64,000 bases of DNA from a virus. Both the position numbers and the translations under genes were made by a program. The notes beneath the pieces are model-generated. The model had not been told where the DNA came from and searched no databases. It worked only from the letters and a program-made list of their open reading frames with translations. The stretch lies in the IMG/VR virus record IMGVR_UViG_3300017917_004642, positions 1 to 64,000 of that record; one strand, written 5' to 3'. Of the stretch, positions 23,599 through 32,560 are shown in pieces (the stretch's first letter is position 1; every line of letters begins with the position of its first letter).

Positions 23599-26049
23599 AT
23601 GAAAAATTACTTTGGTAATAACCCAATTGCTAGACAGATAGCATTAGATACCTACAGATTAGATGAGAATGCTTCTGTTGATAGTTTATTAAAGAGAGCA
23701 ACCGAGGTTACACTCGATACTTTTAAAAAGTTGATATTTGATCTTGCTGTAAAATCAAGTAGAAATCCGGATGCCCTCCGTCTTAAATTAACTGATGTTG
23801 GCTCTTCTAAGACTATCAAGAATCTTGTAGCCAAAATTAAAGATTATGCTAGTGAGGTTGAACTCTCTGATTCTAAATATGCTGAAGTGAAACAGATGTA
23901 TCTTAAAGCTTTGGATCAGATTTCTGATGCTCTAAAAAGACTTGTTGAGGTTGATCCAAAACTTGGAGATATGGCGATTGATAATTTCCAAGAGCTTTCA
24001 ACTAAACTTGTAAAGTCTTTGGAAGAAATAGCCACTTCATATTCTTCAAAAATGAACGATTCTGCTGACTTCGAAGGAACTCCGTTGAACGAATCTATTT
24101 TTACCGGATACAAAGGAAGAATCGAAAAGCTTAGAAAAAAGCTAGTAAATCTTATCTCTGATTCGAAAGGAAAGGATACTAAATCAGGATATGGTAGAGA
24201 TTGGCAGAGAATGTTTAGTGCATTGGATCAAAAGCTAGATGCAATTGATACAGCAAAAGATGTAGTTGGTGAGAAGGATAGAAAAAATCTTGCGGATCTA
24301 GAAAAGCAAACTGACAATCTAGCACAGGAGTATTACAATTACAAGATTAAAGCGACAGAGCAGGTTATGAAGAAAATCGTTGATGACGATGAGCTTGTGA
24401 CCAAATTTTCTGATGTGAATGATCTAATTACAACAGCTCTTGATATGATTGCTAAAGCCAATGTACAGGAAGCTATCATCGAAACCAGAATTAGAGAAGA
24501 TCTCGAGGAAGAAGAAGCTAAAATTAACGAGAAGGTATTTCCGATTAAAACTGGTTCTAAGGACACCGATCTTAAGTACAAAAAATCAGGCATCATTAAA
24601 GCAGTTCAGAAATCATTAATGGATGCATTCCCATCAATTGGCAGGTTGCTGTCAGAAAGAGGTGGGTCTGATGGTATCTACGGGGATAGAACAACTGTGG
24701 CAATTAAAGCAATACAGGGTGCATTCGGCAACAAAAACGTTAACGGTGAATTGGACAAAGCCTTACTCGATACCATTTTATCTTTAGATCAAGTTTCCTC
24801 TGATAATAAAAAATTGATTAACGAAAGTTTGGAGAAGCTGAAAAAAGCTTATGCAGTTTCAGAAAGTAATAGAGTATTAAGTTCTCTTGAATTCTTAAAA
24901 ATGAACGAGGCTTCTTTGTACATCAATGACGAGGATCTACAGAAGCAGATTGAAAAACACTCAGAGGATCTAGCAAATTCACCAGTTACCAATTCTGCTC
25001 CCGGTAAAATTTCAACCTCCGATTCAGAATTGGCTAAAGATTTAGCAAAGGGCCTACGCAAAGAAGGATATAACAAGAATGCGGAGGAAGACAATTTCAT
25101 TAGAGAGGATGGAACGTTTAAAGCTTCTTACCCTGTTGAGTATGTTCAGGCCTGGTATGACACTATAGTGGCAAACGAGGGCAAAGATAAAAAGCCTTCT
25201 TTCTTCTGGCTTCAAAAAGAAGGAGATGATATTGGTGGACTTTACCCAACAAGAAGACTTTCTGGTAACATAAAGAAGCCATGCAACTGGCCAAAGTGGA
25301 GTGAATTGTCTAGTTCTGATTCTGATTCAGAAATTAATAGCTTTGCTAACTGGTACACTAGCATATATTCAAATTTTGGTGGTGCAACAGATTCAGCAAG
25401 ATTGGATACTCTGAAAGATATTTTAACGTTTCATGCAGATTCGGAAAATGTCGACGAAGCTCCTGCTGGAATGAGTGACGAAGTATCAAGATTGGTTTCT
25501 TCCTATGATGAAGTTAGAGATTCCTTAAGATCCGAGAAATCAGAAGGGAAGGACAATGCCTACGAGTATTTTTCTAGGGGATACATTACTCCAGCAACGA
25601 TGAAAATTATTGCAGAAGCTGCTAAAAAAGGTGCCCAAGTAGGAGACAAGGATCCAGATTTGGGTGAATATGATTTTATGCTAATTGCAAACCTAATTGC
25701 ATTGGTAGCAACTTGTGTAACTTATGATAACAAAAATAAAAAGTTTTCTCCCGCTATAGATATTCTGTTAAGAGATGCTCTTAATGAAGAAGTCATGTCA
25801 AGAATCATGAAGGATAAAAGCTTTAGCACAGGTAAGAAAAAACACAAGATGGCAAAGCTTGTTAGCGGAAGCGGAATTATAGTTGGAGATAAGGAATACG
25901 ATGCTAAAAAAGTTATGGAGAACAACATTAAGAGAGCAAAAGAGGTTCATAAAAAATTAATCGAGCAACATGCATCTAGAATGAATATGAAAAATATCGA
26001 CGATGCTTCTGCTGCTGCCAGCGCTACCATTTACGTGGTGCCAGAATAA
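23599..26049 (+). CDS. Large helical head-associated protein with PG-binding-like domain
   Basis: 816 residues from the ATG at 23599; a longer in-frame start at 23554 would overlap the previous gene by 41 bases. The N-terminal 300 residues are helical and charged. P162-L163-N164-E165 before Ser166 is a possible protease site. Residues about 325-396 (GIIKAVQKSLMDAFPS...GSDGIYGDRTTVAIKAIQ...NGELDKALLDTIL) fit a peptidoglycan-binding-type (PG_binding_1) three-helix domain. A Trp-rich domain (about 500-590) includes NWPKWSEL and INSFANWY. This is the last gene before a terminator. A cell-wall-binding role inside a head protein would be unusual, so the domain may be used for another contact. Confidence 0.68.
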   Translation: MKNYFGNNPIARQIALDTYRLDENASVDSLLKRATEVTLDTFKKLIFDLAVKSSRNPDALRLKLTDVGSSKTIKNLVAKIKDYASEVELSDSKYAEVKQMYLKALDQISDALKRLVEVDPKLGDMAIDNFQELSTKLVKSLEEIATSYSSKMNDSADFEGTPLNESIFTGYKGRIEKLRKKLVNLISDSKGKDTKSGYGRDWQRMFSALDQKLDAIDTAKDVVGEKDRKNLADLEKQTDNLAQEYYNYKIKATEQVMKKIVDDDELVTKFSDVNDLITTALDMIAKANVQEAIIETRIREDLEEEEAKINEKVFPIKTGSKDTDLKYKKSGIIKAVQKSLMDAFPSIGRLLSERGGSDGIYGDRTTVAIKAIQGAFGNKNVNGELDKALLDTILSLDQVSSDNKKLINESLEKLKKAYAVSESNRVLSSLEFLKMNEASLYINDEDLQKQIEKHSEDLANSPVTNSAPGKISTSDSELAKDLAKGLRKEGYNKNAEEDNFIREDGTFKASYPVEYVQAWYDTIVANEGKDKKPSFFWLQKEGDDIGGLYPTRRLSGNIKKPCNWPKWSELSSSDSDSEINSFANWYTSIYSNFGGATDSARLDTLKDILTFHADSENVDEAPAGMSDEVSRLVSSYDEVRDSLRSEKSEGKDNAYEYFSRGYITPATMKIIAEAAKKGAQVGDKDPDLGEYDFMLIANLIALVATCVTYDNKNKKFSPAIDILLRDALNEEVMSRIMKDKSFSTGKKKHKMAKLVSGSGIIVGDKEYDAKKVMENNIKRAKEVHKKLIEQHASRMNMKNIDDASAAASATIYVVPE

Positions 26050-26067
26050 ATTAAAAACAAATTTAAT

Positions 26068-26100
26068 AAATGGAGCACTTTTAAGTGTTCCATTTTTTTT
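26068..26100 (+). terminator. Terminator after internal-protein operon
   Basis: The stem AAATGGAGCACTT pairs with AAGTGTTCCATTT (one G-U pair) with a 2-base loop, followed by a T-run. Confidence 0.87.
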
Positions 26101-26146
26101 GCACGAAGGATTTTAGTAATTTTGATTAGTAACAAAAAACAGAATT

Positions 26147-26512
26147 ATGAAAACAAACATCCTTTTGCTCGCAATTTTATCCTTAGCCATTTTCTCTTGT
26201 ACCGAAGAAAAGAAAACCACAGCACCAGTGGTTAAAGCACATCACCTGGATGGATTTCTCGAAAAATCTAAATCTGCAACTAAGGAGATTCAGGATTCAG
26301 AGATAGACGTCGAATCGACTACCAAATTGGCCATTTGTCTGGATGAATGGAAAAGCGAATTTCCTGGTGATTATGACGTAATTTCTAAAGAATCCAATGG
26401 ATGGGAGATTGCCAAGAAACTAAAGAGAAACAAAAATTTCGTACAGATAGCTCAACGTAATGGATTTGGCATCAAATCAATTCACTATATAGAGAATGGT
26501 CTTACCCAATAA
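26147..26512 (+). CDS. Small phage lipoprotein
   Basis: 121 residues with a clear lipoprotein signal: Met-Lys, the hydrophobic stretch NILLLAILSLAIF and the lipobox cysteine C18 (AIFSC), followed by TEEKK. The acidic residues just after Cys recall the Bacteroidota surface-lipoprotein export signal. The mature part is charged, without a known domain. Phage lipoproteins placed in the envelope often act in superinfection exclusion or lysis control; this is a family-level guess only. It stands alone between a terminator and the kinase gene. Confidence 0.75.
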   Translation: MKTNILLLAILSLAIFSCTEEKKTTAPVVKAHHLDGFLEKSKSATKEIQDSEIDVESTTKLAICLDEWKSEFPGDYDVISKESNGWEIAKKLKRNKNFVQIAQRNGFGIKSIHYIENGLTQ

Positions 26513-26592
26513 TCAGTTGCAAGGTTCACAAATAACGAAAAATCCGAAATAACTTTTCTTAGGTGCAGTAAAATGTTCAAAAGGAAAGGATT

Positions 26593-27132
26593 ATGATCAC
26601 TATATTCGAAGGACCAAGGAATTCTGGAAAAACATTTTTAGCAAACAGATATTCCAAGCTAAAGAATTCAAAGATATTTAAATTTGACTTTGTTGGCTGG
26701 TTCAATGAATTAGAATTACAAGACTCGTCCGAATCGACACACCTCTTTGCTTTGGGCAAAGAGGCTATGTTGTTGCAATTGAATCGTGACGGAATGCTTC
26801 CGGATTTTGTGTTGGATAGAGGCTTTCTTACTGTATTAACGTGGGGTATATTATCTGGCAGAATAACGGAGGATCAAGCACATCGTCATTTAATAATACT
26901 TGCAGAAAAGGGTCTGCTAAAAGACTGTAAGATTATTTACGTCCTTGGCCAGAACCCAAATAAAGACACTAGAAATAAAGATAACTGGGATCATGTTGAA
27001 GAATCTGGTAGGGAAAGAGATGTTATGGAAAATTTAAGAGATTTTATCTGTAATCAACCGTATAACGTAGAAACTATATTTGTCCACAATCCATTTAATG
27101 ATTCTGTAAACTTACAATTGGAAAAAATTTGA
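26593..27132 (+). CDS. P-loop nucleotide kinase, thymidylate-kinase-like
   Basis: 179 residues. The N-terminal FEGPRNSGKTFLANRYSK holds the P-loop (GPRNSGKT, about 6-13). LDRGFLTVLTWG carries the DR(G/S) nucleoside-monophosphate-binding motif of thymidylate kinases. The lid region with Arg residues (KDTRNKDNW...ESGRERD) follows. It probably makes dTDP or other dNDPs for phage DNA synthesis. The next gene begins one base after its stop. Confidence 0.75.
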   Translation: MITIFEGPRNSGKTFLANRYSKLKNSKIFKFDFVGWFNELELQDSSESTHLFALGKEAMLLQLNRDGMLPDFVLDRGFLTVLTWGILSGRITEDQAHRHLIILAEKGLLKDCKIIYVLGQNPNKDTRNKDNWDHVEESGRERDVMENLRDFICNQPYNVETIFVHNPFNDSVNLQLEKI

Positions 27133-27133
27133 T

Positions 27134-28531
27134 ATGTGCGGAATACTATTAACTAATGATGGATCTGAAAAGGTTCTAAATTCAATTCAACACAGGGGAA
27201 TTGAAAAAAGCGTGATTGAAAAAAATGGATTCTTTTTATGCCACCATAGATTACCGATCCAAACTTCTGACGGTGACGACTGGAATCAGCCCAGAGAAAT
27301 ATCACCCGGTGTATTTCTTATGTTTAATGGCGAGATATTCAATTATGAAAAATCTAACTATAGCTCCGACATCGAATACCTCTGTTCAATCTTCAGCATG
27401 TATAAAGGTGGATCCTTCCAGATGTTTTGTGCTATGTTTCTGCCGAGAATACAAACGTGGGACGGGTTTTGGTCGATTGTAATATACGACTCAAACAATA
27501 AGGAAGTAATTGCATTTACAGATCCACTCGGCAAGAAGTGTTTATATTATAATCAGGATGGCGAGATTTCTTCCGAGATTAAAAGTTTATATCATTCACA
27601 AAGTCCAGTTGATGAGCACTTTATAAGTTCAGTTAGAAAATGGGGATACGTGACAAACGATTCTACCCCCTTCGGAGACGTAAAAAGATTCCTGCCAAAT
27701 AACATCTATCACTACAGTCTGGACAATCCTGATTTTAAGATAACATACCCCAATTATTATAAGGGTTTTGAACACCCAATCGAGGAGCTTAAAGGATGCA
27801 CATACGAAGAACATTTAGAATGGCTGTGGAATAAAATGTTTGAATCCGTTCAGAATAGACTTGTTTCAAAGAATTATCCCATTTCTCTTCTGGTATCTGG
27901 TGGATTAGATTCATCGATAATTGCTGCAATACTTTCAGAGCTAAATGCAGATGTAAAATGGTTTAGCATCGAAAACGGAGAAAAAGAGTACATAGACATT
28001 CTAAGGAAGCATCTTAATAAGGAGGTTACATTCCTTGATTACAGTATGGACGATTCAATCGTTAAAGAAATATACCAAATCTGGAACGAAGGACCGATAG
28101 ATCTAGGATCTGTTATTCCTCAATACCACTTGTTTGAGGCTGTAAAAAAATTCGGTGGTTATCGTATTGTTTTAAGCGGAGACGGATCTGATGAACTCTT
28201 TGGTGGGTATAGCAGAATCAACGAATACGATTCACAGAAGTCAGATGTCTTTGACGAGCTTTCTTTTTACCATCTGCCGAGACTTGATAAAATGTCAATG
28301 GCCCATACATTGGAATTAAGAAGTCCTTTCTTACATCTTGATATTGTAAGGTTTGCCCTTCACCTTCCTTTGGAGTGGAGAAAAGGTAAACAGATCCTTA
28401 AAGATACTTTTTCACCTCTACTTCCTTCTGAGATTGTTGACAGAAAAAAAGAAGCTTTAAAGAATCCAAAGATCAAAGCTGATAAACTTGCATATCGTCA
28501 GCATGCTGTTGATCTATTTCTAGATCTTTAA
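27134..28531 (+). CDS. Asparagine-synthetase-like amidotransferase
   Basis: 465 residues with both AsnB domains. The class II glutamine amidotransferase part begins MCGIL (Cys2 nucleophile) with HRG (20-22), FNGEIFN (64-70) and DGFWS (110-114). The synthetase part has the PP-loop SGGLDSS (255-261), SGDGSDELFGGY and a LRSPFLHLDIVRFALHLP segment. It is somewhat shorter than cellular AsnB but all key motifs are present. It may make asparagine, or amidate another carboxylate such as a cell-envelope or protein substrate. It is coupled to the kinase gene upstream. A metabolic gene of this size in a phage deserves attention. Confidence 0.88.
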   Translation: MCGILLTNDGSEKVLNSIQHRGIEKSVIEKNGFFLCHHRLPIQTSDGDDWNQPREISPGVFLMFNGEIFNYEKSNYSSDIEYLCSIFSMYKGGSFQMFCAMFLPRIQTWDGFWSIVIYDSNNKEVIAFTDPLGKKCLYYNQDGEISSEIKSLYHSQSPVDEHFISSVRKWGYVTNDSTPFGDVKRFLPNNIYHYSLDNPDFKITYPNYYKGFEHPIEELKGCTYEEHLEWLWNKMFESVQNRLVSKNYPISLLVSGGLDSSIIAAILSELNADVKWFSIENGEKEYIDILRKHLNKEVTFLDYSMDDSIVKEIYQIWNEGPIDLGSVIPQYHLFEAVKKFGGYRIVLSGDGSDELFGGYSRINEYDSQKSDVFDELSFYHLPRLDKMSMAHTLELRSPFLHLDIVRFALHLPLEWRKGKQILKDTFSPLLPSEIVDRKKEALKNPKIKADKLAYRQHAVDLFLDL

Positions 28532-28548
28532 TAACTCAAACCTAGGAA

Positions 28549-28556
28549 GATATATA
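28549..28556 (+). promoter_or_regulatory. Candidate late promoter GATATATA
   Basis: GATATATA in the short gap after the amidotransferase gene, 21 bp before the ATG at 28578. Confidence 0.6.
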
Positions 28557-28577
28557 GCTTAAATATCTTCTATTTCG

Positions 28578-29270
28578 ATGATTAAAAAATTTGGCGAATT
28601 CGTAAAGAAGCCTGTTAATGAAGCGGATCTTTTTTCGTGGGATACTGTAACATCTCTATTTGGTAAGGGATTGGATGCCGTGTCCGATGTGGTTAAATCG
28701 AAAGTAGTATCTACTCTATTATCTAAATTAGGAATTAAAGAAGGTACTATTTTTAGTAAGCTAGTTGAAAATTTCGTAGAGACAATTCCAGTTGGAGATT
28801 ATTACTCTTTAATGTTTAAAGGTAAGGCAAGTGCTCCTTACTTAGCTCCAAAGGCTGCTCAGGCAACGATTGAATTCCTTATGGAAAAAGGAGTTGATGG
28901 TGTAGCAGAAAGTCTTGGTATAGAAAAAGATGGACTTATCTACAGAACAGTCTCTGAAATGATAACTAACGAAACATCTAGAGAAAATTTCAAAAAGACT
29001 TTAGAAAAATTCTACTTGGAAATATTTGGAGGCATAGAGCCTACGTCAGTAGAACAATTCAAAAAAGATCTAAGCTCTGATGAAAAAACACAGATTATGT
29101 CAAGCTTAGAGAAAACTGCAAAATCACAGGGTACTGATCTAAAAGACCAGGATGCAAAACAGGGTATGTTTGATTCGTTCTTTGGTAATCTTGCAACCGC
29201 ATCTAATGCAAATATGGCCCAATCATCAACAACCTCAGGTGATTTTTTCAAAAATTTAACCGGAAAATAA
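28578..29270 (+). CDS. Hypothetical, likely packaged head protein
   Basis: 230 residues. The N-terminus MIKKFGEFVKKPVNEADLF is a good leader-like segment, with V13-N14-E15 before Ala16. The body is helical with small-residue-rich stretches (FSWDTVTSLFGKGLDAVSDV) and no enzyme motif. It is preceded by the late octamer, which agrees with a virion protein. The function is unknown. Confidence 0.68.
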   Translation: MIKKFGEFVKKPVNEADLFSWDTVTSLFGKGLDAVSDVVKSKVVSTLLSKLGIKEGTIFSKLVENFVETIPVGDYYSLMFKGKASAPYLAPKAAQATIEFLMEKGVDGVAESLGIEKDGLIYRTVSEMITNETSRENFKKTLEKFYLEIFGGIEPTSVEQFKKDLSSDEKTQIMSSLEKTAKSQGTDLKDQDAKQGMFDSFFGNLATASNANMAQSSTTSGDFFKNLTGK

Positions 29271-29280
29271 AACAACAAGC

Positions 29281-29634
29281 ATGAATATAAATGATGTTTC
29301 AAAAAGAGAAATCCTAGACTTTAAGCAGTTTCTCGGTAAAGTTATGGACAATACATACAAACCTCTTTCTCCAGAGAATCAAAAAGATAGTTCGGATAGA
29401 ACTGGTTTACATGTAATTAAACGCGAACCAGCTTACGATTGGGTAGGATATGCAAATGCAGTATTTAGTCCAGATCAGGCAGGTATAGAAGTTCCAGGTT
29501 ACAATGCTACAGACAACAGACAATATGTCAACGCTATCGGTGGTGTTGGTATCGTTCAAAAGATTGCAAATGCTATCAAAGCAAACGAATCTGAAGAAAT
29601 TGATTCAACTCTTAAAAGATTGAAAGATTTCTAA
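29281..29634 (+). CDS. Small hypothetical, late gene
   Basis: 117 residues. The N-terminus REILDFKQFLGKVMDN is aromatic/acidic like the other leaders, but lacks a clear (I/L)-x-E end. The middle part (YDWVGYANAVFSPDQAG) is compact; no family was recognised. It shares the unit with the preceding gene (10-bp gap) and is followed by a terminator. Confidence 0.65.
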   Translation: MNINDVSKREILDFKQFLGKVMDNTYKPLSPENQKDSSDRTGLHVIKREPAYDWVGYANAVFSPDQAGIEVPGYNATDNRQYVNAIGGVGIVQKIANAIKANESEEIDSTLKRLKDF

Positions 29635-29650
29635 TCACAAATTGATTTTT

Positions 29651-29684
29651 TAAAAAGGACAGGTTTTGGAACTTGTCCTTTTTT
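29651..29684 (+). terminator. Terminator after small late unit
   Basis: The stem AAAAAGGACA pairs with TGTCCTTTTT around a 12-base loop, ending in T-run 29679-29684. Confidence 0.85.
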
Positions 29685-29701
29685 GTTTTCTATGACTCTG
29701 C

Positions 29702-30373
29702 ATGCATAGGATTAAACTCGTTCACATTTTAACCGAAATTGATGCACAAAGAGAAATTGCTTCTGTTGAATCCGTCTCTGGAGTTTCTGAATATGGTGTG
29801 GATTACATTAAACAAGTCAACACCAGGTACAAAGGTGACGGATGGAAAAATACTCCTGCAATAAGTCAAAGCCAATTCACTAACCACGGACCGGGTCATT
29901 TCGGTGCTTTTCAATCTTTCAAGAAAGCAATCATAGATAATTTCACACCCGATGTAGATGCTCTAGTTTTATGTGAGTGCGATTGCATCATAGAAACATC
30001 GCTTGATTTCTTTGTAAAAAAACTTAGTGATGGTATCGATTTTTGCAACCGCTATCAAATAGAATATCTTTCCTTGGGATCAAGGTTTGTAAATGGTTTT
30101 TTGCAATCCCCAGTCATTGAAGAGATAGAAAGTTATCCTGATTTTTATGTCACAAATAAAATCATACTTGCCCACTGTCTTGTTCTACCACAGAGGTCAA
30201 GGCAGTTTTTACTGGAAGCTCTAAACAAATATTCCTGGGATAGCCCGGACATCTGGTTCAATGAGGTTTATTGGAGGGAAGGAAGATCCAAATTTGGTAT
30301 CATCAAAGAAAGATTAGCTAGGCAACACGAGGGTTTGTCTTTAATAGATAATGTGTGGAAAGAATCTCAGTGA
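29702..30373 (+). CDS. Glycosyltransferase-like protein (GT-A type)
   Basis: 223 residues. The order of elements fits a small GT-A enzyme: an N-terminal strand (IKLVHILTEI), GPGHFGAFQSFKKAI, then DALVLCECDCIIE (about 82-94), whose ExD stands where DxD metal motifs are found. A later segment ends with WFNEVYWREG. It could modify a host surface glycan or phage DNA/protein. Assignment rests on these motifs only. It converges with the minus-strand gene downstream, overlapping its stop. Confidence 0.55.
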   Translation: MHRIKLVHILTEIDAQREIASVESVSGVSEYGVDYIKQVNTRYKGDGWKNTPAISQSQFTNHGPGHFGAFQSFKKAIIDNFTPDVDALVLCECDCIIETSLDFFVKKLSDGIDFCNRYQIEYLSLGSRFVNGFLQSPVIEEIESYPDFYVTNKIILAHCLVLPQRSRQFLLEALNKYSWDSPDIWFNEVYWREGRSKFGIIKERLARQHEGLSLIDNVWKESQ

Positions 30374-31095
30374 AAATTATCGTTCTGAGTTTCCTGTTTT
30401 TCCATTTCTCTTATAAAAAGCTCTTTTGCAATTTTTAGAATAACCGAATCCTTATTGAAATCCTCTTCGATTTCCATAATTATTGTTCTTGGACATTCTT
30501 TCAATTCCAGGTTTAAATTCTGAACAATCTCGTGAATAAGGAATTCATAAGAAAGAGAGTAATAACTATTCAATAGATTTACTTTCTTCATAAGAACACC
30601 ATTTCCGTTTGCTGCAGAATTCCCAGTGTACCACCAATAGGGAATTACCTCGTCAGTAGCCATATTTCTTAAAAGTAGTATACCTATGTTCTTCTCTGAA
30701 CTTGTAGTTGGTATTTCGAAAGAATTAATTCTTTGCTCTATTTTCTTCCAAATGGAAGCACCAAGATCAGCATATCTGTAAAGACTTGCTAGAGATATCT
30801 CTACGATTTCCTTTAACTCCTCATTTTCTTCCTCCGAGAAAAGAGACGATTCGTAAAACTCGATAACACTTTTCTCACCCTTTGTCAGATTTTGGTTTAT
30901 GAATTCCGATTTTTCTAGAAGACCTTTTGCTAATGCTAATTCTCTAATCATCGAAAAGATCTTTTTAACCGGCGTGTAAATGTCATCTCTTTGAATGTCT
31001 TCATTCACGCTTTGCAAAAAATCTAAAAGGACGTACTGCTTGTGCTCCGAATCTATTGGATGGTGGAGAAACCATGTTGTTTTAATCTCTTTCAT
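30367..31095 (-). CDS. Hypothetical, lone minus-strand gene
   Basis: 242 residues on the opposite strand to all its neighbours, overlapping the upstream gene tail to tail by 7 bases. No family was recognised. It has acidic helices in the middle (EEENEELKEIVEI) and a segment IPYWWYTGNSAANGNGVL (about 148-165). It is likely to be expressed at another time from the surrounding late genes. Confidence 0.7.
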   Translation of the reverse strand: MKEIKTTWFLHHPIDSEHKQYVLLDFLQSVNEDIQRDDIYTPVKKIFSMIRELALAKGLLEKSEFINQNLTKGEKSVIEFYESSLFSEEENEELKEIVEISLASLYRYADLGASIWKKIEQRINSFEIPTTSSEKNIGILLLRNMATDEVIPYWWYTGNSAANGNGVLMKKVNLLNSYYSLSYEFLIHEIVQNLNLELKECPRTIIMEIEEDFNKDSVILKIAKELFIREMEKQETQNDNFH

Positions 31096-31117
31096 GGCTA
31101 GTAAATTTTGTTCACAC

Positions 31118-31125
31118 TATATATG
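31118..31125 (-). promoter_or_regulatory. Possible minus-strand promoter variant CATATATA
   Basis: On the minus strand the sequence TGTCATATATAGTG lies 22 bp before the ATG of the minus-strand gene. It differs from the + strand octamer by its first base; weak evidence. Confidence 0.3.
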
Positions 31126-31175
31126 ACACAATAAAAAAAAGACTTGAGAGATTTTAATATCCATTTTCAATTTTC

Positions 31176-31183
31176 GATATATA
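31176..31183 (+). promoter_or_regulatory. Candidate late promoter GATATATA
   Basis: GATATATA in the divergent 117-bp gap between the minus-strand gene and the late pair at 31213-32560; 29 bp to the ATG. Confidence 0.6.
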
Positions 31184-31212
31184 ATACATAAAAAAGTGTC
31201 CCAACTACAACT

Positions 31213-31647
31213 ATGCCAAGAATACAAGATTATGTAGATTTCAGTGTACAGAAAAAGAAATTGGTTTCTTCTGAATACTCTTTTTCAGCTGAAATTGATT
31301 ATTTGGACATTAATGTTATAAATAGACCACCAGAACTTTCAGATATTGATGACATAAAATGCGAGATTGAATATGATGCTTCAATAGTCAGAAAAAAAAC
31401 TGGAATCGAGGATATTAATTTCAAGGTTAAGCTTATTGAACTTGAAATGAAGGTTGATGACTACCCAAACGACCCAAAAGAGTTTGAGTTTGATATATTT
31501 CCTGGTGGAAATATTAACGAAAATAGCGTGGTGATCAAGAGAAGAGAAAAGCTAGTTCCTTCCTCACCGACAATGCTTAACATAGATATGAGAAAATCTA
31601 TGAATGTTTCCGATTTTAAAATCGATGTATATTTTGGAAATGATTGA
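31213..31647 (+). CDS. Hypothetical, first gene of a late pair
   Basis: 144 residues, acidic, mainly beta-strand-like pattern (alternating charged and hydrophobic residues), no known motif. No signal peptide. The next gene starts within its last codons. The late promoter motif upstream suggests a virion or assembly role. Confidence 0.65.
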   Translation: MPRIQDYVDFSVQKKKLVSSEYSFSAEIDYLDINVINRPPELSDIDDIKCEIEYDASIVRKKTGIEDINFKVKLIELEMKVDDYPNDPKEFEFDIFPGGNINENSVVIKRREKLVPSSPTMLNIDMRKSMNVSDFKIDVYFGND

Positions 31648-32560
31648 TAGATCCATAATTTTAAATTTCTCCGACTTTAATCTTTTGAACGAGTCATATT
31701 CAGCCGGGAAAAAAAATTTAGGTATTATCGGACCTCTTGCAAACTGGTCCATGAAGATCCAAGCTTATCCCGAGCCAAATAATGGAATGATTGGGTATGC
31801 ATTAGATGAAGATGCAATCGAGTTATTCCACGGCAACCATAAATTGAAAATTCCGTCTAAATACTGTAACTTCGAAAAGAAGCCAGAATATCTAGTAGTT
31901 GAAATTAAGCCACATACAAAGTGGATCGATTCAGCAAACTCTAGAGAAGATCTAGAGAATTTCATAGAGGAATATGTAAATTTAAAAACAAAGCAAAATC
32001 TAGATCCAGCTCAATCCGTTAGCGATGATATAGAAATGATCATAGATCTTTTAGGTCTTGATGCAAAGGTTAAAAGTTGCAATCGCTCCAGGGATAATTT
32101 CTTCGAAGCTGACCTGGATAATGGAATGCAAATTGAATTAAAGAAAGGTCAAAACGAAGACCTGTTCAAGAATTTCAAAATCTATCGTGACAGCACTTCT
32201 AGATTTCCTGATGTGAAAATAAAAAGATCTGGTGTTGGCAAGGTTGGTGAATTTAGAACTAAAATGGGAGAATTCACTGAATCTGGTGATTCGATAAGTG
32301 ATCTCTTCAAACAGCCCTGCACCAAATATCTAATACAGAATTCACTGGGATCTGCAGACGAAGAAACAAAAAACGACCTTCTTTCCCATTATAAGAACCT
32401 TCTTAAGCATCATGAATTTTACAAAGAAGATTCGTCACACAACTTAGTAAAACATGAAATGGAGAAACAAGAGATCTCCCGTGTAAAAAGGATATTATCC
32501 AATAGCCTATCCGAAGAAGATTTAGAAAAGATCTATAACGAATTTAGATGTTCTAAATAA
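31640..32560 (+). CDS. Hypothetical, likely packaged protein with leader
   Basis: 306 residues from the ATG at 31640; starts at 31604 or 31628 are possible but overlap more. IILNFSDFNLLNESYSAGKK (6-25) is a leader-like segment ending L16-N17-E18 before Ser19, one of the clearest in the window. The rest is mixed alpha/beta, rich in charged residues, with no known motif. Together with the upstream gene it forms a two-gene late unit. Confidence 0.68.
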   Translation: MIDRSIILNFSDFNLLNESYSAGKKNLGIIGPLANWSMKIQAYPEPNNGMIGYALDEDAIELFHGNHKLKIPSKYCNFEKKPEYLVVEIKPHTKWIDSANSREDLENFIEEYVNLKTKQNLDPAQSVSDDIEMIIDLLGLDAKVKSCNRSRDNFFEADLDNGMQIELKKGQNEDLFKNFKIYRDSTSRFPDVKIKRSGVGKVGEFRTKMGEFTESGDSISDLFKQPCTKYLIQNSLGSADEETKNDLLSHYKNLLKHHEFYKEDSSHNLVKHEMEKQEISRVKRILSNSLSEEDLEKIYNEFRCSK

